A stretch of 64,000 nucleotides of DNA, taken from the NCBI GenBank assembly GCA_030374805.1, contig JARGSG010000098.1:62001-126000 (forward strand). The letters run 5' to 3'. The translations under genes and the position numbers were made by a program. Each line of letters opens with the position of its first letter. Within the stretch, counting starts at the first letter, position 1. Shown piece by piece: positions 52,534-63,467 of the stretch. The notes beneath the pieces were generated by a model, which was not told the origin of the DNA, ran no database searches, and saw only the letters and a program-made list of their open reading frames with translations. Source of the DNA: Gracilaria gracilis (lineage: Eukaryota; Rhodophyta; Florideophyceae; Gracilariales; Gracilariaceae).

Positions 52534-55500
52534 TTAAGAGAAGTCGAGGTGGACAACAATGAGAGAGGAAGGCACGAACGTATGTGCATGAGTGAAAGGT
52601 GGTTGAACGTGAGATGTCGCCATGTTTTGAATTGAACCCAAGAACGTTTCAACCAAACCAGTTGATGGAAGCTTGGACCAAAGTACGGACGAAACCTGAA
52701 AGGATAGTATCAAGAGTGGTAGTAGCAGACAGCCTCCAGACGAGAGAAGCGCACATGGTTGCGATGGTGATGAAGAAGGCTACACGTCCCGTCGTGATGG
52801 GCGTCACGTATGTAGCCCAGAAGCAAGATGCGGATGGCTGGTCGCAGATTGGGCCACGTTGACGCAAATGCGTGCTCGTTAGCTTTCTTACAGTGCCGTG
52901 AATTGTTGCGCTTTCTGCGATATCGACTTGCATTTGGCTGTTTCCAAAAGATGAGTAATACGTGTACACATTGAAGAATTGTCGCTCTGTTTTTACGTAA
53001 AATATGAGGGCATGACGTCATGTACTCTTTCTGTAAACATCGCATCCTCCTGAGGCCTGAATTGAGAGATCTCAAACAGGCGTTTGAATTGCAGCTTTTG
53101 ATCTTCTTCTCGAGTTTGGGATGTGATCCGTGGATTCGGTATGGCGTGCTGAGAGCATCTTGGCAAGTCTGGGAATTCATGAGGCTGTATCGATTACAGA
53201 AGAAAAACGTTATGTAGATATCTTGGCGATTAGACCACTATGAAACGATGTGATGGAGATTCACAACCCATTCAATGAGTTTCAGTTTGGGCATGTTCAC
53301 CGTTTTCGTTATTCGCATATTGTCAGATCTCCTGATTTCTTGCATTTTACTTGCATTGCGACACCTGTTGATTAGCCTTTATTTTGAACCTTCACAGACA
53401 AGGACGGCTACCGACAATTAGAGTTTAGTGCTCATGTTAAAACCAGGTCACGCTCAAAGAAACCTCTGATAGATGAGAACTCCACCGAGCGATATTGAGA
53501 ATATCTTACACGGCGCTTCGCGAACAAGGTTCGAACATAACGCTGGGTCAAACTTGTGTGACGAAAGGTCAATATTTACGAAACCCTTTACTGTACCTGG
53601 TGTAGTGTACCAGTGCTAGGCTTGAGTAAAGCTTACTCTTCAAATGGAATAGGATAGTTCACAAGAGCGCAATGAACTCGAGGTGACGCTGCAACGACAT
53701 CATGTGAAGGAGGTTTGCGACGGAATCTCTCGATGAAAAGTCAAGTTCGATGCAAAGATAACTCAATGGTCGTGTAATTTGGCAACAGAAATATCTGCTT
53801 GTTGTTTTCCTTGATTATAACTGCACTCAGCGTGAGAGAGTGGGAGTCACACGAATGGTAAACATGCAGATTGCTGGAAAACAACCCCCGCGACAATACA
53901 GTTGGCATGAAGAAATTTGCGGCCAAAGAAACCATTGACAGCGTCCTTTCCACCACAGCCTAATACAATCGGCGACAACCACTGATAAACGTACCCCTTA
54001 GAAGGAACGTTAGCCCTTAGCCTGCATGAGATGCATATTCTATGTCTAACTCAGGAGAGATTTCTCGGAGGAAAACCCGGTATTAAGCTCTATCCAGATG
54101 CTCCTCTGTCGCTCTTCCTTCAGGTGGACAATCGAGGGAAACGGTGTGGAATTTTTGCCGTACGACCGGCTTGTGACCTTCCGCCTAATTTATGTAAAGA
54201 TATGCGAAAGAATTTTAACATGAGCCAACCTTTCGAAGTCTTCTTCTCATCAACCTTCAATTTCTAGGTTGAAGTAAAGTTTTAAAGGGATACCGTCCGG
54301 TTTCGTCAAGGCGGACAGTAGACTTTATCATTTGGAGCAGTCGAATGATATACCGGATCAAGGAACCATTCACTTGCCATTGTTGCAGCCGGAGGATCTA
54401 TTATCAGAAAGACAAATAAATTCATTTATATATGAATTTATAGAAGTGAAGGACTTTTGACAAGTACTGTTATCGAAGAGAAAGAACGCGAAAAGAGGAA
54501 AATGCTCGTGGTTCGGGATCAAGATAATATCCCTGTCAAACGTTCTTGGTACGAGTCCTGAATCATTCAGAGGGGTTATACCGCAGGTAAACCAGTATAT
54601 GAACAAATCAGCATTACAACGAGGTCGTCTGCCTTTACTGTTACTTTCACAGTACCATCGATATACACAGAGACCGAGGTTAGTAGGTCAAATGATTATT
54701 CAACAACTGTTCCACTAATAGCGTTGAACATGCAACGTTCAGGGGTACGGGTCTTCACCGAATATCAAGCGATGGTAATGATGCTACAGCGAAATCTCAG
54801 AAAGCAGCTGACTCATGTTCAGGCTTTGGCTAATACCATGCACGACCTAAGTATTCGGTATGGCTTCTTCGCCTCTTGTTTTCCAAGCCATTGCAGGGTG
54901 ACACAACACAGGCGCGTCGACACGCTTGCGAGCACAGGCCCCAAGTTGTCACGCACTGCTTTCAGGAGGGCTTTTGAGTTGGTCTTGATACTTGCGTTCC
55001 CATTCCTCCACTGGAATCCAGCGCAGCAGTTGGTCATCCTGTGAGGAGAACCAGCCGCTATCATTTTCAAGGACTTGGTCCGTGAATTCCGGTACCAACC
55101 CCAAACTTTTCGTATTCGCGGTAAGGGTTAACAGTTGTCGACCTGCACATTTCTCACTCTTCTTCACAATTGGTGCAGGAAAATGAGTACGAAGTCCTGT
55201 TGATCATACCCTGCATGTCAAGTATGATGTACACCGATTGAAAGGCAGTTTCGGGAAGTCCAATACAACTGCATGAAGACATGGATACAGAAAGCGGCTG
55301 ATATGCACCAACATCACCCAGATTCTGCCTCGTCAAGCGCACTACGATATGCGTTAGGGTATGGTGCGGTATCCCTCTTACTCTTGTCAAACGAAAAAGC
55401 GAAGCAAGCGGAGGTGGCTGGCACCCGCAGAAGGGCACAGGCAGGATTCTTCTTCTTCTTCGTCTTAAGAAGAAGAAGACAGACAGGATTCACATTGTGT

Positions 55501-56352
55501 TGTGATGAAACCAGCGGTGATGGGAATGAGCTTGTGCGTGGCTGCAATGGATTCCGCCTCCCCGTGGTGCAGCTGGATAGCGGATCGGGCACCAAGGCGG
55601 CGCCCGCTCCGCGAACTGAATGCATCCATCAGGACTCGGGATGTCCTTTAACTCGCATAGGTGGTCGGCGTACCGTCCGCCTCTCCGGACCCGTGATGTC
55701 GCTAAACTCACTCAACCGACTGGCCGGCTTGCCGATCGGAATCCTGGACCTTGGAGGAAGGTCGACAAGCAATTCCCCCGTCTAGCTGCGCGTAAGCAGG
55801 AGACTACGGGCCTGTGCCTTGGAAGAAGATACCCCCACCGTTTTCCCTGAAATTTCCCCCACGAAGTCGAGGGTCCTATGGAAACATAGCTGCTTCTGGG
55901 TTTTGCCAGGGTTTTTTACCGGAGGATTTACGCGGGGATCGGAGATCAACTCAGGCTACGGGCTGGTTCCTCATCTGGTGTCGCCGCATTCATGAGGATC
56001 AGGTGATGGAACGCCGCTATCATGGTCTCTTGGGCGGCAATGTGGTACGTGCAGATGCGCCTTGTCGTGGTGTGCGGCTCCACGTATGAGCTCTGGAGAC
56101 GTTGGAACTACCCCGGGGGGTCGATCTGACGAAAGAAGGCGATAATCGTCGTAGCGAAAGCTCTGCGGTAGAGAGCAACCTTAGAGATCTAACATAAGCT
56201 TAGTGCCGCACAAAATAGCGTAGCATAGTGAGCGTAACACGGCTGCACCTTAGCAGTGAGGACTATGTTGGTAGTTACTAGGAAATTTTTACAGGTTGCT
56301 GGGGACCTAAGCCATCCCATACATCAGTCGAAATAAGGCTGTTGTGCTCATA

Positions 56353-56383
<31 letters not shown>

Positions 56384-57153
56384 GCTTATGCATGAGCAGC
56401 GTGGAGGACGTTGTGGTGGGACTCGTGAAAGATCACTGGGCAAACCCGATATAGCGATATGGCGCGCGTGCATAGATTCGTGCATGAAACACACGAGTGC
56501 GCCATGCTCAAAAGAGTAGCGCTTCGCTTTCCATTGACCAATGCATTACTGGTAGGCATTGCTCAAGAAGCTTACGGCTTTCCTTAGCTCAGAGAGTTCC
56601 CTCTCGGGATAGTCTTCCCTTGGTCTAGAACTTGAGGACAGCAGTCCGCCGTAAAGGAGAAAGGCGTCTCAACTGTTGATCGAGAAGAAGGCGGAGAGAG
56701 TGGGAGGTATGGGGAGATTCGTGGATGGTTCTTTGTTTCCTTTCCTGGTTTGGATTTAATGCGCAATGGGGTGAGTCCTCGCCGGTGTTAGTGGTCAGTT
56801 GCAGACGGTCGTTGATTACCGCCGTGCTCTCACTTATCAGCGATTTACAGGGGGGCGAGAATATGGATAGCGACACCTTATGTTCATTTATATACAAACT
56901 CCTCACGCTGCCGGGAACTTACAATACCCACGCGCACGCTCCATGCCTGTGCCATCGAGAAACATAAACGTCGGGGGCTTGGAACATTAAACGAAGGTCA
57001 GTTATACATTAGCTCATGGTTTAGCGGCAACTTGCGCAATCTTCTTTTGCTTCTTCTGATCGAAATATGGAACGAAGAAGAAGAATGAAGTGAAAAAAGA
57101 GTGCTAATCACAGAGGCATTGGACGACTTTCGGCACCAACGCAGTCGATGAAG
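52534..57153. other. Long non-coding stretch
   Basis: 4.6 kb with no supported gene. It holds (AAG)n at 56352-56382, the repeat copy at 56689-56835 and a GC-rich repeat-like block from about 55445 to 56350. A plus frame at 54031-54267 has an ATG but no relatives. Possible unseen exons cannot be excluded. Confidence 0.35.
55445..56382 (+). repeat. GC-rich block ending in an (AAG)n tail
   Basis: It starts with a TTC/GAA near-palindrome, is GC-rich inside and ends in about ten AAG units. Non-LTR retroposons often end in such simple tails; no reverse transcriptase is present, so this is only a suggestion. Confidence 0.3.
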
Positions 57154-59403
57154 CTAGATCCTGTCCAGATTCGAATACTGGAAATCATCTTCCCGCGCAT
57201 ATCCGAATCGCTGGCCATTGATGTGAGCGCATTCAATTCTTATCTTCCCCTCCCTCCAACGCCGTAGAATTTCAGGTGCATCCCGCCATCTCTCAAGAAT
57301 ATGGAACTCGATAAAGTCCCTGCGGCTCATATCCTCGCTTAACGACGGAGAATCATCTACTAGCATTCCTGTTGGGGACGAAGAGAGAACTGCAAAACAT
57401 TTCGAATCTTCATCTTCGTATACACTGTCGTGCTCAGTCGAGCACTTCACGTACACCTTATCTACAAACTGAAGGAAATCCAAGAGCCCTAAACGGAGCA
57501 AGACCAATGCTACATCAGGAGGATATTGGCCTCGGGTGTGATAGTGTTCAAGAGGGAAACACCTCTGCAGTCCGCGTCGAATGTATTCCCACTTTCTAGG
57601 GCATGACGCTTGCCACCATACCTTGATTCTGGCCATTGAGGCCTCAAAACGAGCCATGTTATCTAGTCTTACCCTGCACACGAAAGAGAACCTTGCAGGT
57701 GCTCCTTGTACCTGCACCAATTTTTCATAAAGCTCAGCCCCAGCGTTACTTTCTTCTTCTATGTCCTGGTCGGAGAGATTGGCCTTCCTCCGCCATTCCC
57801 TGTTCATAAGGAGTAACATCGCCTTCAAGAAATGGCGGTTTTGTGCCGCATCCACTTGCAGTGCATCGAAGTATTCCTGCCGAAAAGTTATGAATACCGT
57901 GTAATACTCTTGGCGAATGCCCTTTTTTGACTTGAAGCTCATCCAAAGCCTACCAAACCATTTTTGCAGACTGAAGCTGGGATCTTGAGAGTGACCAGGC
58001 ATGATAGAGTTCATTTTCCGAACATCTACCCACACAATTACAAAGGCGGTACAAGCGATAAGGACACAGAGAAGAAGAAAATGTACCTTATAGCTCGGAT
58101 TGACATCTCGGACTGATATCCAAGAGGTCACGGTAAAGGGTGCGCCTGCGACCGGGTTCCGGGGATCCTGAGAAAGCGTTGGCTGCGTAGATCCATAGAA
58201 TACCGTAATGCCTTGGGTCATTTCTACGTATATCCTCGGATCTATGTGGCGCTCTGCCACCGAAAGGGCCAAAGGCGCCGCAAGAATGATGGCTCCGAAA
58301 ACATGCAGGACGAGCGTACCTTTATTGTACTTTATCCAGTGGTCTGTGCCAATGACAGCCCTCTGCACCGGGAGTTGTCGCATCTTCATAGCGCTCTCGT
58401 ACGCCGCGGACGAAACGAAATTTGATACTATCCATGTGGCGAGAAGGATAGCAAGCGATGCACTCAGCAGTGTCAATGTGAGAACCCATCCATTCGTCTT
58501 CGGCTCGCCTTCTCCGACATGTTCCTCCTGCATTCGAGCAACTGTATGGTACGTAATGGCTCCCAAAGGTGTCATTGGGACACGTAATTCCAAGGTTTTA
58601 TCCGTCTTGAAGTCTTCCGGTACTTTGACGCGAAAGCCGCTGTCGAACGTGATGCCAAACACTATTGGGATTCCATTCTCATGATACACGACAGGAGTGG
58701 CCCTATCCTGAGATGTACGCTTCTTGTAGATCTCGGTAAAGATGTTGGGGTTCGATATGAAAGGGGCCGCGGTTCGGTTGAATATACGAAACTTCACACC
58801 AGAACCGTCATGAACTCCAAGGTGCTCCACAAGCCGAAGAGAAGGGTCTGCACGGCGTTGTGACATACATTGCGCCGTAATATCGTGAACAGCGGTTGTC
58901 GTATTGTGTGATGTTTGAATCTCAGCTCCTCCGGGCTCACTTTTGAGCTCGGTAAGCTCTGTAAGGTTATTGCTCACCCACCAAGTGAGTGCATAAGAGC
59001 TCGACATGCCTCGGTCCAGACACGAGAACCCCCCATTGATGGTTACGATATCAGCCTGATGCGGAGTGGAAATGACGTCAGCCACGTACCAATCCAGACG
59101 ATCTGGGTGGCTGAACATTTCTGCTACGAACGGATCAAGGTGCCCCGGGTTCCATATCTGGGAGCGCGGAATGACGGCGCGTGACAGAACGGCGGAGGCT
59201 TTCTTTCCAAAGCGAGAAGGCAGGTCGCTCACGGCTACGCCATGCCTGAGACGATTCGCGCGCGACTGTCCTTGCAGGTCGGCTTGCGTTGCGACGGCTA
59301 GCAGAAGAAGTACGAGCTGAATGAGCTTGCCTACGGAGCGGCACACACGCATGTGTGATGATAACGGGCTGTCTCGGCTATCTTGCATGGTGCGTTCGAG
59401 CAT
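57154..59403 (-). CDS. Lineage-specific membrane protein with large lumenal and cytosolic parts
   Basis: 749 residues from the first ATG at 59403, or 732 from ATG 59352, which starts a good signal peptide (M-R-V-C-R-S-V-G-K-L-I-Q-L-V-L-L). Three helices of about 22 residues: 306-329 (W-V-L-T-L-T-L-L), 362-383 (G-T-L-V-L-H-V-F-G-A-I-I) and 438-461 (H-F-L-L-L-C-V-L-I-A). Before the first, about 250 residues include many N-glycosylation sites (N-L-T, N-T-T, N-R-T). After the last helix a soluble tail of about 290 residues is Trp- and Arg-rich. I do not recognise any family; a receptor-like topology is inferred. Confidence 0.68.
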   Translation of the reverse strand: MLERTMQDSRDSPLSSHMRVCRSVGKLIQLVLLLLAVATQADLQGQSRANRLRHGVAVSDLPSRFGKKASAVLSRAVIPRSQIWNPGHLDPFVAEMFSHPDRLDWYVADVISTPHQADIVTINGGFSCLDRGMSSSYALTWWVSNNLTELTELKSEPGGAEIQTSHNTTTAVHDITAQCMSQRRADPSLRLVEHLGVHDGSGVKFRIFNRTAAPFISNPNIFTEIYKKRTSQDRATPVVYHENGIPIVFGITFDSGFRVKVPEDFKTDKTLELRVPMTPLGAITYHTVARMQEEHVGEGEPKTNGWVLTLTLLSASLAILLATWIVSNFVSSAAYESAMKMRQLPVQRAVIGTDHWIKYNKGTLVLHVFGAIILAAPLALSVAERHIDPRIYVEMTQGITVFYGSTQPTLSQDPRNPVAGAPFTVTSWISVRDVNPSYKVHFLLLCVLIACTAFVIVWVDVRKMNSIMPGHSQDPSFSLQKWFGRLWMSFKSKKGIRQEYYTVFITFRQEYFDALQVDAAQNRHFLKAMLLLMNREWRRKANLSDQDIEEESNAGAELYEKLVQVQGAPARFSFVCRVRLDNMARFEASMARIKVWWQASCPRKWEYIRRGLQRCFPLEHYHTRGQYPPDVALVLLRLGLLDFLQFVDKVYVKCSTEHDSVYEDEDSKCFAVLSSSPTGMLVDDSPSLSEDMSRRDFIEFHILERWRDAPEILRRWREGKIRIECAHINGQRFGYAREDDFQYSNLDRI

Positions 59404-61025
59404 AGCTGGCGCCCACACTAGGTTTAAGGTTGGGCAGGGGAGTGGTGGTGAGTCGCGTGCGCGGCGCGGAAAGTGAGACGTCTACTGCAAAGTGAGCTTA
59501 TGTTTACCGTGATGAGTAAGGTGCCAACTCATTAGGGCGGGGTTACAGAGCGTGTAGCCAGCGGGTGACTGGTGCACTGAGGCAGAGTGGGTGTGTCAGA
59601 GCGACAGCCGGGTGGTTGCACATGTTGGCGTGCGTGGAAACAGTTGAGTGAGCATGGGGATAGGAAGCCATTGCAGACAGGAGGAAGACTGCGTGATACA
59701 GGCTGCGTGTTTGATATGGGTTTGACGGGGGGGGGGGGGGGGGGGGGGGCAGGCAGGCGTTTTGGGGTTGGCGTTTGGACGGCGTTCCGGGGAGTGTTGG
59801 GGAGAAAGTGTTCATTGCTGTCGCTACGAAATGGGAGGGGGATTGTTGCGGCGTTGACAACAAGTTGTGGGGTTGGGGCGTGTAGAGAGGGGGTCTCGAG
59901 GGATGACTGAAGCGGGGCTGTTTACGAAGGTATGTAACTTATACATGGTGGCCATGTTGGTGATCACAGCTGATGCGACGGATGATGCGCGGCGATGCGC
60001 ACCAAATGATCATCCATGGGATATGAATCATTCACTGGCTACAGGACTGACTGTGTAGAGTTACTGTGATGAACTGGAGCTTGAGAGTGTGTGCTCGACG
60101 TCGTTGTGCGGCTGCATTATCATTTTCATATGTTATGGGGGCAGGTGGCAACAATGCTACGACGTGCGCAAGCGCGCTGTAACTTTGCCTTGTATCGCGG
60201 GGCGGTAGCCAAGTTGCGACATTGCGTGCGCGAGCAAGCGTGAATACGAAGGTACCAACGGTAACGTTCGTAGCTGTCAAGCTTCGATGATGTTGTCAAC
60301 TTGAATGACTGAGAGAACGGCGCAAGCTCGTACCAACGCGTTGACGTTGTTATCGCTGCTACACGGTAGCGCTAACGGTAGCGCTCTTACCCGCAGTGCG
60401 GCGGGCGCACAGAACGCGCAGCCGATTCAGCAGCAGAAGCAGGCGCATTGGCGCGCAAAACCGCCGCGGGCAGCATGCGCCCTTCACACCTTCGCGGCGC
60501 TCGCGCGCGCGCGCGCGCCAAAAGCGCTGGCGCCGTTCTCGCGCGCGGCGCGCCAGTGAGGTGACGCCGCGGTTATGTGATGGGCGTCGTGAACAACGTG
60601 GCACGTCGCAGCGGCGCGCGTTTGACGTGCTCGCGCGCCACTGCCGAAGCAGGAAGGCGCGGCGCGCCGCCAAAAGGCGCGCAGCGTTCAAAAAAGGCGC
60701 GCGCCGGCGCTTTTGGCGCCAACGCGTCGTACCGCAAGGGTAAGCGCATGCAGCTTCCGTGCGCAAGTGGCCAGGCGTGCGCCACAGCGCCGCGCCACGC
60801 GCCGCGGTCGCGCTCCGCAACACGCGCTCTTCCGCACCCGCGGCCGCGCGTCGTCCCCCGCCGCCCGTCAATCGCCGCGCCTTCTCGGAGTGTCCCCCTC
60901 TCCCCCATCCCCCCCCCTCGTCTGTCCCCACCGCCGCGCCGCGCCGCTGCCCGCCCCGCGCGCTTCTGTGTGGTTGCGACGGGCTGCGTGTTGTGTTGCT
61001 GTTGCCCGTTGCCACGCAGTTTGAG
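59404..61025. other. Intergenic with poly-G tract, GC-rich promoter of the homeodomain gene
   Basis: A pure 23-G run lies at 59727-59749. From about 60350 to 61025 the DNA becomes very GC-rich, with alternating CG at 60501-60518 (possible Z-DNA) and many CG dinucleotides, consistent with a CpG-dense promoter of the gene starting at 61026. No coding frame is supported. Confidence 0.5.
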
Positions 61026-63290
61026 ATGGCGGCCGATGACGGCGCCATGCATTCGCTGCTGGCAGCTGTCGCCGTTGCGGCCGCGTCGGCGCCGCCGCCG
61101 TTGCATCAGCCGCCCACGCGCGCTTCTTCCGGCGCGCGCGCTGCGGCGCGCGATCGAGCTGTGGCGCCGCCGCCGCCGCCGCCGTTGCCGCCGCCGTTGC
61201 CGCCGCCGCCGCCGCTGCCGCCGCTGGCGATGCGCCGCGCGCCGCACACTGGCGCGTCGCCGCTGCCGGCGTCGCCGCCGCCCGTGGCGCCGCCGTGCTC
61301 GTCGCCGCTCACGCCCAACGGCGTGCGCGCTGCGCCGTTGGTCGCCGTCACGCCGTCGCTGCCGTCGTACGACAGGAAGCGAAAGGGCGCGCGCATTTTT
61401 TCGGCAGAGGAGAAAAAGATCCTGGAGCTCAACTACGCCAAGAACAAGTTTCCGTCGCGTCTGCACATGGAGACGTTGGGAAAGGCGCTTGGCAAGGGAA
61501 CGGAGAAGGTTCGCACCTGGTATAATAATCGAAGGGCCACTGATAGAAGGCAGGGCATTGATGTTACCAGGAATGTCACCGATGAACTCAATGCTTCTGC
61601 GTCCTTTCCCAATGCGTGTCCGGTCGTTGAGGAGACTGTACTATTGCCCTCGCATGTTTTGGCGCATCCCACCCCTCAGTCTTCTCGTTCCGCACCTGTT
61701 CAGAATCATCATGCTCATCTTCCTGCCACCACTCCACTCACTCCCGATTTACCACAACTTCCACCGCAATCCTCCGCTTACGTCAATGTAACCCCGAGTT
61801 CTATCTCGTGGGCGCCGTCCATCGCTAACACCCCTTCCAACCAATTTTCGCCGTCGCCATATGCCTCAAACCGTTTCCGAATATCGCCGCTCAGAATTCG
61901 CCATGTGTGTCTGTCCATTGGACCTGAATTTCTGTTTGGCGAGCTTCCGCACAATCTGTTACTGGATCGAGGGCTTGAGGTCAAATTTCTGTTCGGAAAG
62001 AAGCGCGTCGTGTACGAGTGGTATTATGGACAACACTATTCCATGGCACAATCCACGGGGGGGCCGTATTGCAAGATGGAGATGAACTTTTCTGCAATCT
62101 CTTCCATGCACTTGTACACCAGTCAGGCCATGTCCATGCTTGTGCTCTACTTTTCCGCTGTGCCTGCACTGTTTCTACAGACGCAGCAGAGCATGGACAA
62201 GTACAAACTGCGTTCACAACAACGGCAGTACCGCAAGGTGTCTCAGATCGAGTTTCCAATCCGACCCAATCAACCGATGCACGCCATCCTGCTCAGATCC
62301 GATGAGGCCATTCGAACTGTGAAGATCCTTTTCGAAGATACTCCCCGCTTACTTTCTGTATTCCGAGTGTACAATGACAAACCATTCCCTGTTCAACTTC
62401 CGCCCTCCTTACAAAACATTCAACAGCAGCCTTCCACAACACCGAACACTAACATGCCCATGCAAAGTACGTCAATTGCGCTACCGTCATCCTTACCACA
62501 AACGGCTACAGCGGCAACAGTACCCGCACGGACATGCGCCTCAGATGCTGCGGTACCGCACCCAGTACCTACCGCAGTGCACCAAGCAAGTCTGCAATCT
62601 CCATCGTCGACGTTCCGTCGCCCACTTTCGATTCACGAGCTGTCGAGCCGCCAAGACGGTGACTCACTCTTCGAGGCGCGCCAGCACACAAGCAGCTTGA
62701 ATCACAACTCACACGGCATGCAAACCAGAACTGTGCCCATAGCCGTTTCGAAAGCGCCTGCAGTAGCGCCTGCAGTAGCGCCACCCAAAACGGCGGATGA
62801 GGCGCAACGCGCGCGCGCCACGGCTGTCAATTGGCTGTCGCCATCAACGCCGTACACCCGCGCGTCGAAGCCGTGGGTCGCTGCGCGCGCTGCCGCCGGC
62901 AGTTACACCGCCACGCCGCTGGCTGAACGGATCAATCGAGGTGATACACCCGGCAACGGTACGCGCGTGCGACGGGAGCTGAATTTTAACGGCTATGGGC
63001 AGGGTGACACGCCGATGTCCACGCTGCATAAACGAAAGGCAAGCGCGTTGAGCGGCAAGGAGAATGAGGAGAGAGTGCAGGTACGGCGCAGATTGGTGCA
63101 TCATGGCGCTGATGCGGGGGTGGTGAGATTGGTGGCGGGTGGTATTCCTCCTCCGCCATTGCCGCCGCCTTTGCCGACGTTTGGGGCGGATGGGGTTGTG
63201 ACACAGTTTGCGCAGAGTGCGGCGATGGTGCAGGGGGAGGTGGCGATGAATAGTGAGCGTGAACGGTTGACGCAAAAGCTTCCGCGGTAG
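61026..63290 (+). CDS. Homeodomain protein joined to an unrecognised domain
   Basis: 754 residues from ATG at 61026; a longer in-frame stretch upstream starts at another ATG (60759) in GC-rich leader DNA and is less likely. Residues 45-68 are Pro-rich (P runs). The homeodomain spans about 118-175, with third-helix W165, N168 and R170 in W-Y-N-N-R-R, so the key Trp, Asn and Arg are present (Tyr where Phe is usual). A stretch of about 170 residues (around 285-455) with F-L-F-G-E-L-P and E-W-Y-Y-G-Q-H-Y looks folded but I cannot name it. The C-terminus is Gln/Pro-rich with a polyproline run. DNA binding is likely; target unknown. No intron. Confidence 0.82.
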   Translation: MAADDGAMHSLLAAVAVAAASAPPPLHQPPTRASSGARAAARDRAVAPPPPPPLPPPLPPPPPLPPLAMRRAPHTGASPLPASPPPVAPPCSSPLTPNGVRAAPLVAVTPSLPSYDRKRKGARIFSAEEKKILELNYAKNKFPSRLHMETLGKALGKGTEKVRTWYNNRRATDRRQGIDVTRNVTDELNASASFPNACPVVEETVLLPSHVLAHPTPQSSRSAPVQNHHAHLPATTPLTPDLPQLPPQSSAYVNVTPSSISWAPSIANTPSNQFSPSPYASNRFRISPLRIRHVCLSIGPEFLFGELPHNLLLDRGLEVKFLFGKKRVVYEWYYGQHYSMAQSTGGPYCKMEMNFSAISSMHLYTSQAMSMLVLYFSAVPALFLQTQQSMDKYKLRSQQRQYRKVSQIEFPIRPNQPMHAILLRSDEAIRTVKILFEDTPRLLSVFRVYNDKPFPVQLPPSLQNIQQQPSTTPNTNMPMQSTSIALPSSLPQTATAATVPARTCASDAAVPHPVPTAVHQASLQSPSSTFRRPLSIHELSSRQDGDSLFEARQHTSSLNHNSHGMQTRTVPIAVSKAPAVAPAVAPPKTADEAQRARATAVNWLSPSTPYTRASKPWVAARAAAGSYTATPLAERINRGDTPGNGTRVRRELNFNGYGQGDTPMSTLHKRKASALSGKENEERVQVRRRLVHHGADAGVVRLVAGGIPPPPLPPPLPTFGADGVVTQFAQSAAMVQGEVAMNSERERLTQKLPR

Positions 63291-63467
63291 AGATGGGTAC
63301 GTTTGTTGTTGATGTTGTTGTTGTGGGCGGTTGGTTTTCCTTTTCCCTTTTTAGAACAAGATAGAGTACCTGTACCACTACCAACAGGTATTAAAGATAC
63401 TAGTTATTAGACATACAGAGAGGATGTTATGTGCATGGAGGCTGCGTTGGTTGTTTTACAGACGGCG

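Noticed and set aside
56352..56382. CRISPR-like array from the AAG tail and nearby repeats
   Set aside because: Simple trinucleotide repeat without unique spacers.
60501..60518. Alternating CG stretch as replication origin
   Set aside because: Nothing but composition; a CpG-dense promoter explains it better.
60573..61466. Minus-strand Arg-rich frame
   Set aside because: GC-rich shadow of the same region.
60577..61791. Plus-strand frame with very Arg-rich protein (404 codons)
   Set aside because: Composition comes from GC-rich DNA; it is another frame of the homeodomain gene.
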